A DNA stretch of 64,000 nt from Pogonophryne albipinna (lineage: Eukaryota > Chordata > Actinopteri > Perciformes > Artedidraconidae), in the NCBI GenBank assembly GCA_028583405.1, contig CM053264.1, forward strand, positions 12,109,287 to 12,173,286. The letters are read 5' to 3'. Every line of letters begins with the position of its first letter. The stretch's first letter is position 1. Below, in pieces: positions 47,423-64,000 of the stretch. A program made the translations under genes and the position numbers. Below the pieces are notes generated by a model. It worked only from the letters and a program-made list of their open reading frames with translations, made no database searches and was not told where the DNA came from.

Positions 47423-48349
47423 CAGTGGCGGCTCCTGAGTGTTTGTGTTGGGTAATCTATGGTAGGGCTAACCCATGCAGCGGTGGGGCTCAAATCAGTA
47501 TTTGCAATGTAATTACATACACGCTCCCCTTGACAGTGAAACGCCACGCGTGAGGTTTAGATTATTCTCCTGTCTCAATCCAAATGGAACTGTATGAAAT
47601 AAAAAGGCACATTTGTCTTGTTGTAAATAAAAAGGGCGACCTGGAGCCAATCCTGCAATTTCCCCACAGGTGAAAGAGTTGACATGCTGAAAACCCAGCA
47701 GGGGGGTCTGGGGGGATTCTCCCCCATGAGATTTTTTGAAATACTAACATAAAATACACATTCTGGTACTCTCTTGAGAAGAAAAATAAATAAATCTATC
47801 ACTACAAGACATATTTAAAAAAATGAATGGTATTTTAGTTTTTTGTTACTTTGTTCTGAAAGCTGAACCTGCTGCTCCTCACCGAGAGAAGAGGGAAGAT
47901 GCTGTGTGAATTACTTTACATTGTGGATAGCACCCATTGTTCTGTGTGTCAACATGAAAGACAGCCCACACACCTATCAATCATCAAACCGTGGGGTCTT
48001 ATTTCATTATGTGTTGATTTCTATCAACACGTATTGTTGTATCGATGTATAGAGATTTACTACAGCAAGTATTCTCCGTCGGGACTTCCTGCAACAACAC
48101 CACGTCGTTATCGTGATTCTGATTGGCCAGAAGACATTATCAAAGATGTCCTATTGAGAAGATGATCACTACGTGACAAAAGTTTTCAAACCGTTTCTAG
48201 TCTTCGGTATTTACTGGTGTCTGTGCAATTTACTCCGCGCGAGTTGGCGGACTTTATTTTGCTTACTTTAAAATCATTTTTCATGGTGGGGCTAAGCCAT
48301 TTCTTGGTATGGCTGTAGCCTACCCCAGTATACCCTGGCGCCGCCACTG
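47423..48349. mobile_element. non-autonomous hAT element (CAGTGGCGG ends)
   Basis: The termini CAGTGGCGGCTCC (47423) and GGCGCCGCCACTG (ending 48349) are inverted repeats, flanked by a perfect 8-bp TSD, AACATAAT (47415-47422 and 48350-48357). It is 927 bp with no transposase. The interior, about 47945-48335, is closely related to the inside of the 1248-2300 element. Confidence 0.9.
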
Positions 48350-48484
48350 AACATAATAATAAAACAATTAAAATGTTGTATTCAGCCCTGGTTAAAACAG
48401 CGGCCCCAAATCCTGGATGGACGGGCCCAAATCCTGGATGGGCGGGCCCGGCCCCATGGGGCCCGCCCATGACGCCGGGTCTGC

Positions 48485-48548
48485 GCTCAGCCTCTCCCCT
48501 TAACTCCTAACAGTCATCATCATGGTGATGCTCAGCCTCTCCCCTTAA
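48485..48548. repeat. duplicated host unit (45 bp) flanking a MITE pair
   Basis: The unit GCTCAGCCTCTCCCCTTAAC...CATGGTGAT is complete at 48485-48529. A second copy starts at 48530 and is split by two MITEs, resuming as AAGTCATCGTCATG after 49249. Confidence 0.8.
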
Positions 48549-48905
48549 CGGCCCGTCCACACTACAGCTTCGACAGCTTCAAAAACGGTTTCCAACGCGT
48601 CTGCCCATTCACTTTGAATGGGGTGACGTCACGTTGCCTCGCTTTTCGCCAAACTGAATTGTGGGTAGCATAGCGGTCCGTCTCCGGCGTCTCTGGCGTC
48701 AGAAGTTGAACAATGTTCAACTTCTGACGCCGGAGACGCCGGAGTAGCCAGCGCCAGCCAATCAAATCATATGCCAGTACAAGCTCGAGCCAATCAAACC
48801 GCTGCTTGTTTGTCAGGGGCGGGAGATTCATGTGATTGGTTGTTGGTCGAGCTTCAGATACGCCCAGCTCCAAGCTTTTTTTGAAGCTGTAGTGTGGACG
48901 GGCCG
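48549..48905. mobile_element. TAA-flanked MITE 1 (PIF/Harbinger-like)
   Basis: The inverted repeats CGGCCCGTCCACACTACAGC / GCTGTAGTGTGGACGGGCCG are flanked by TAA on both sides (48546-48548 and 48906-48908). A 3-bp TWA duplication is typical of PIF/Harbinger. The interior has no coding sequence; CTTTGAATGGGGTGACGTCAC and CAATCAAA motifs are shared with MITE 2. Confidence 0.85.
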
Positions 48906-48915
48906 TAACTCCTAA

Positions 48916-49246
48916 CGGCCCGTCCACACAGCGGCGTTGGAAGCAACGCTTCTGCCCATTCACTTTGAATGGGGTGACGTCACTTTTCGCCGAACTGCAT
49001 TGTGGGAAGCAGAGCGGAGCTTTCCTGGCGTTTCAGGCTGCAAAAGTTGAGCAATGTTCAATTTTTTAAGCTTCTGAAGCTTTCGGTGGAAGCGTCAGCC
49101 ATTCAAATCATATGCCAGTACAAGCTCTAGCCAATCAAACCGCTGCTTGTGTGTCCGGGGCGGGAGATTCATGTGATTGGTTGTTGGTCGAGCTTCAGAC
49201 ACGCCCGCCGGCAAGCTTTTTCCAAAGCCGCTGTGTGGACGGGCCG
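48916..49246. mobile_element. TAA-flanked MITE 2, same family as MITE 1
   Basis: The ends CGGCCCGTCCACACAGCGGC / GCCGCTGTGTGGACGGGCCG are flanked by TAA (48913-48915 and 49247-49249). It shares CCCATTCACTTTGAATGGGG and GATTCATGTGATTGGTTG with MITE 1 but differs in the inner ends, so the two are separate insertions of diverged copies. Confidence 0.85.
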
Positions 49247-49249
49247 TAA

Positions 49250-50500
49250 AAGTCATCGTCATGTCAACCACAACACAGAGAAATACTGATAGAAATGTGT
49301 GTGTAGTTGTTGATACATTGCTGACAGAGGGAACTACATTTGAATACAGGTTTAAGAAATATCAGTTTTTGAGCATGTCATAAGCATGTTTTGTCTTGAC
49401 TATATTACAACTATATTATAATAAAATATAGTATATTATTGAATTGATTATGATTATTATTATTAGTAGAAGTAGTTTATTTGCATTAATTATATTTTAA
49501 TCTTTTTGAGGCTAGTATTTGGCAGGAAATGCAGACGTATTCACCTGTAAACGCACACTGAACGACATAAATGCACATTTACCATTTACCTCACTGTATA
49601 CAAAGTAACTGTGTTGATAATAATAATAAACAGGAATTATATTTGCAAAGTAGCCTACTTTGTTTCCAAAAAAATTGTTTTCACTCCTGTCGGTTGGGGG
49701 TGGGGGGGCTCATCTCACAATGTCGCTTGGGGCCCCAAGTTGGCCAGGGGCGGCCCTGAACCTTTAGGCAAAAAGGAACCATTAGTGGCTCTTTCAAAGC
49801 TTAAGTAGAAATTTGAGTCCCATCTTCTTTGAACTGGTCCTCCCAATTTGTCTACTAAATTAATGGAATATAAAACACAAAACTGAGGCCAAAGCAAAAC
49901 TGTGGAAACAGTTATTATTCATTTCCACCACCTTGGGAAGCCTTTCTCCAAACCCACAACCACGGGCCGTCCAGACATGAACAGGGAGTTTCCTTTCATA
50001 AACTGCACTTTGCTAAGCTGTAAATATATAAGGATCTATATAAGGATCAGGATTTAGGAATAAGTTTGAAAGATTCCCCACAAGACACATTCAATTGATA
50101 CATTTGCTAAAATAAACCTGCATTCCAGCCAAGATTGATAATGACCTTTCAGCTTTATAAAAATGTGTGTTCAGCATGGGAAGTCTTATAAATTAATACA
50201 TTTAACTGGATGACATCTGATAGTCATCCATGCTGGTAATCTGCACTTTACTGTAGTGAAGGTAAAACTGACAAACTGTGGTTAAAGTCTCGCGTGTTTT
50301 GGATTAACAACATCTCATGCGTCAATCAAGTTAAGGGGTGTGTGTGCCACCGGAAGTAAGATAAGACGACAGATACATTTTTTAAATGTTACATAAGAGA
50401 CCTGTTACATTCAATCAATCAATCAATCAATCGATATGTGAAATGTGCAGCAAATGGTTACTTTTATAAACAACACAACTAGCAATTATAGGTCCTATTT
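49250..50500. repeat. upstream region of ddx3 with minor repeats
   Basis: There is a (TTA/TTG)-rich stretch near 49440-49470, transposon debris (GGGGCCCCAAGTTGGCCAGGG, about 49690-49760) and a (TCAA)n microsatellite at 50412-50433. No gene is recognised. Confidence 0.4.
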
Positions 50501-50690
50501 AATCAGAATCAGAATCGTTTTTAAAACCAAGTAAGTTTACACATACGAGGAATTTGCTTTGGTGTCAATGCTGCAAACACGAAGCATATATTTTCATTTA
50601 ATATAGCGACATAATATAATATCATACAGATGAAGTTGTGTTGCACATATTATGTAACATAGTGACTTCAGTTTACCGACTTTAATTTTG
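50500..50690. repeat. fish dispersed repeat (AATCAGAATCAGAATCG type)
   Basis: AATCAGAATCAGAATCG...CCAAGTAAGTTTACACATACGAGGAATTTG is a very common teleost retroposon 3' fragment. A related TCAGAATACCTGTATTATTCC piece lies at about 53942-54145 in a ddx3 intron. Confidence 0.5.
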
Positions 50691-50699
50691 ACACAACCG

Positions 50700-51007
50700 G
50701 ATGTGGATTGTCGTCTTTTTTCAGGCCAACTTAACTAGTGCATGACGGCCTCATCTTCGGCTAAAGAGCAAACCGACATCAGCTGAGTTTGCATGAAGTG
50801 CCATCCTTGTAGCTAAAAAAATAGGAATTTATCATCACGTAAAATTCATGATTAGCATTTTACAACGGTACAGCTTGTAAAACCACTGAAACAACTGACG
50901 CAATCTGCCCAGAAACGCGTTAGAGGAGAAATAACATTGCATCAAAAACCCGGCTAACAAAGAGGATCTCTTTCAACGACAACATTTTTCCTCCGTATTC
51001 AATAGTT
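50700..51007 (+). promoter_or_regulatory. probable promoter and 5' leader of the DDX3-like gene
   Basis: Non-repetitive sequence directly upstream of the ATG at 51008. No TATA box is obvious, as expected for a housekeeping gene. The true start site and any upstream noncoding exon cannot be placed. Confidence 0.4.
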
Positions 51008-63468
<12,461 letters not shown>

Positions 63469-64000
63469 GTTCCTCCTTAACTCGCCCCCTCTTCCTTCCT
63501 TTCTCCACTCCACTGTCTGCACCCCATCCGTCTCCTCCCCCTCATTTACCTTAAAGAAAAACCACGTGCATGTTATTAAACTATTTATACTCATTTATAT
63601 AGCCCTCCTTCCACCCGTATACACTCAGATCTTTTAATTATTTTCCTTTTATCCTCCTTTCCATCTCACCTTTGTCTTTAGGGTCCCTCGTCTTTGGTAA
63701 ATCTCACCTCTTACAATAGGCCACAGTATAAAGGGAACTTCAATTTGAGTTGGTTATTCTTCAGCTTAGCAGTACCCTTTTGTTTTCCGTGAGGACTGTT
63801 TGAACAATGTTCCCTTCTTGAAGGAAAAATAACCAATTGAATGATATGTTGGCGTTCCTTTAACCCCTGGAAGATTTTAGATTTACAGTCCCACAAAGCA
63901 GCTGCAGGAAGACAGCTTTTCACTTTTGGCTTCATTGTGTTTTTGTCTGCATCACCCAAAGCCAGCCAGGCATCCTGTGTACCTTCACATGTCATCTTTG
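63469..64000 (+). other. start of the ddx3 3'UTR
   Basis: Noncoding sequence follows the stop codon, CT-rich first, with no repeat ends and no clear AATAAA site before the window ends. DDX3 3'UTRs are long, so all of this is probably transcribed. Confidence 0.6.

Overview
The window looks like nuclear DNA from a ray-finned (probably percomorph) fish. Both main genes are vertebrate genes with many spliced exons. The DNA between and inside them is packed with transposons typical of teleosts: hAT elements with 8-bp target-site duplications (TSDs), L2-like and L1/Tx1-like LINEs, a Ty3/Gypsy element, a tRNA-derived SINE, TAA-flanked MITEs and very long (GT)n/(CA)n tracts. Nothing looks bacterial or organellar.

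Layout. (1) About 395-17415, + strand: a sodium/myo-inositol cotransporter gene of the SLC5A3 type. It has a probable noncoding exon ending at 473, a first intron of about 12.8 kb, then four coding exons (13592-14228, 14600-14795, 14975-15102, 16250-17415) that join in frame to 708 codons. The large intron holds a nested hAT pair (1094-4206 containing 1248-2300), a broken L2-like LINE (about 4600-7145), a hAT MITE (7218-8240) and a near-complete hAT transposon with a three-exon transposase (8916-12400). (2) 19676-28953: a provirus-like element with two 439-bp LTRs that differ at about four positions. It keeps a long envelope-like reading frame but no recognisable gag or pol. (3) 29.3-46.4 kb: a repeat graveyard. 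It contains decayed hAT pieces, an internally deleted Tx1-type LINE (32776-35630), decayed minus-strand multi-exon genes with a DUF4806-like end and a SAMD3-like part (36217-41065), and a Gypsy pol/3' LTR fragment (43168-45516). (4) 46.4-50.7 kb: hAT and MITE insertions, including two MITEs sitting in one copy of a duplicated host unit. (5) 51008-63468, + strand: a complete DDX3X/PL10-type DEAD-box RNA helicase gene. Its 18 coding exons join in frame to 725 codons, and its introns carry a (GT)n tract and two minisatellites, both with 37-bp units.

The two host genes have unrelated jobs: osmolyte uptake at the plasma membrane, and RNA remodelling in translation and RNP assembly. Nothing suggests joint regulation. 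The most notable items are the near-intact hAT transposon, the env-only provirus with young LTRs, an SLC5A3-type gene with introns in its coding region, a DDX3 exon in which the expected eIF4E-binding motif is not readable, and the MITE pair with its own empty-site control. Exon boundaries were read by eye from splice consensus, frame continuity and family knowledge; no alignments were run.
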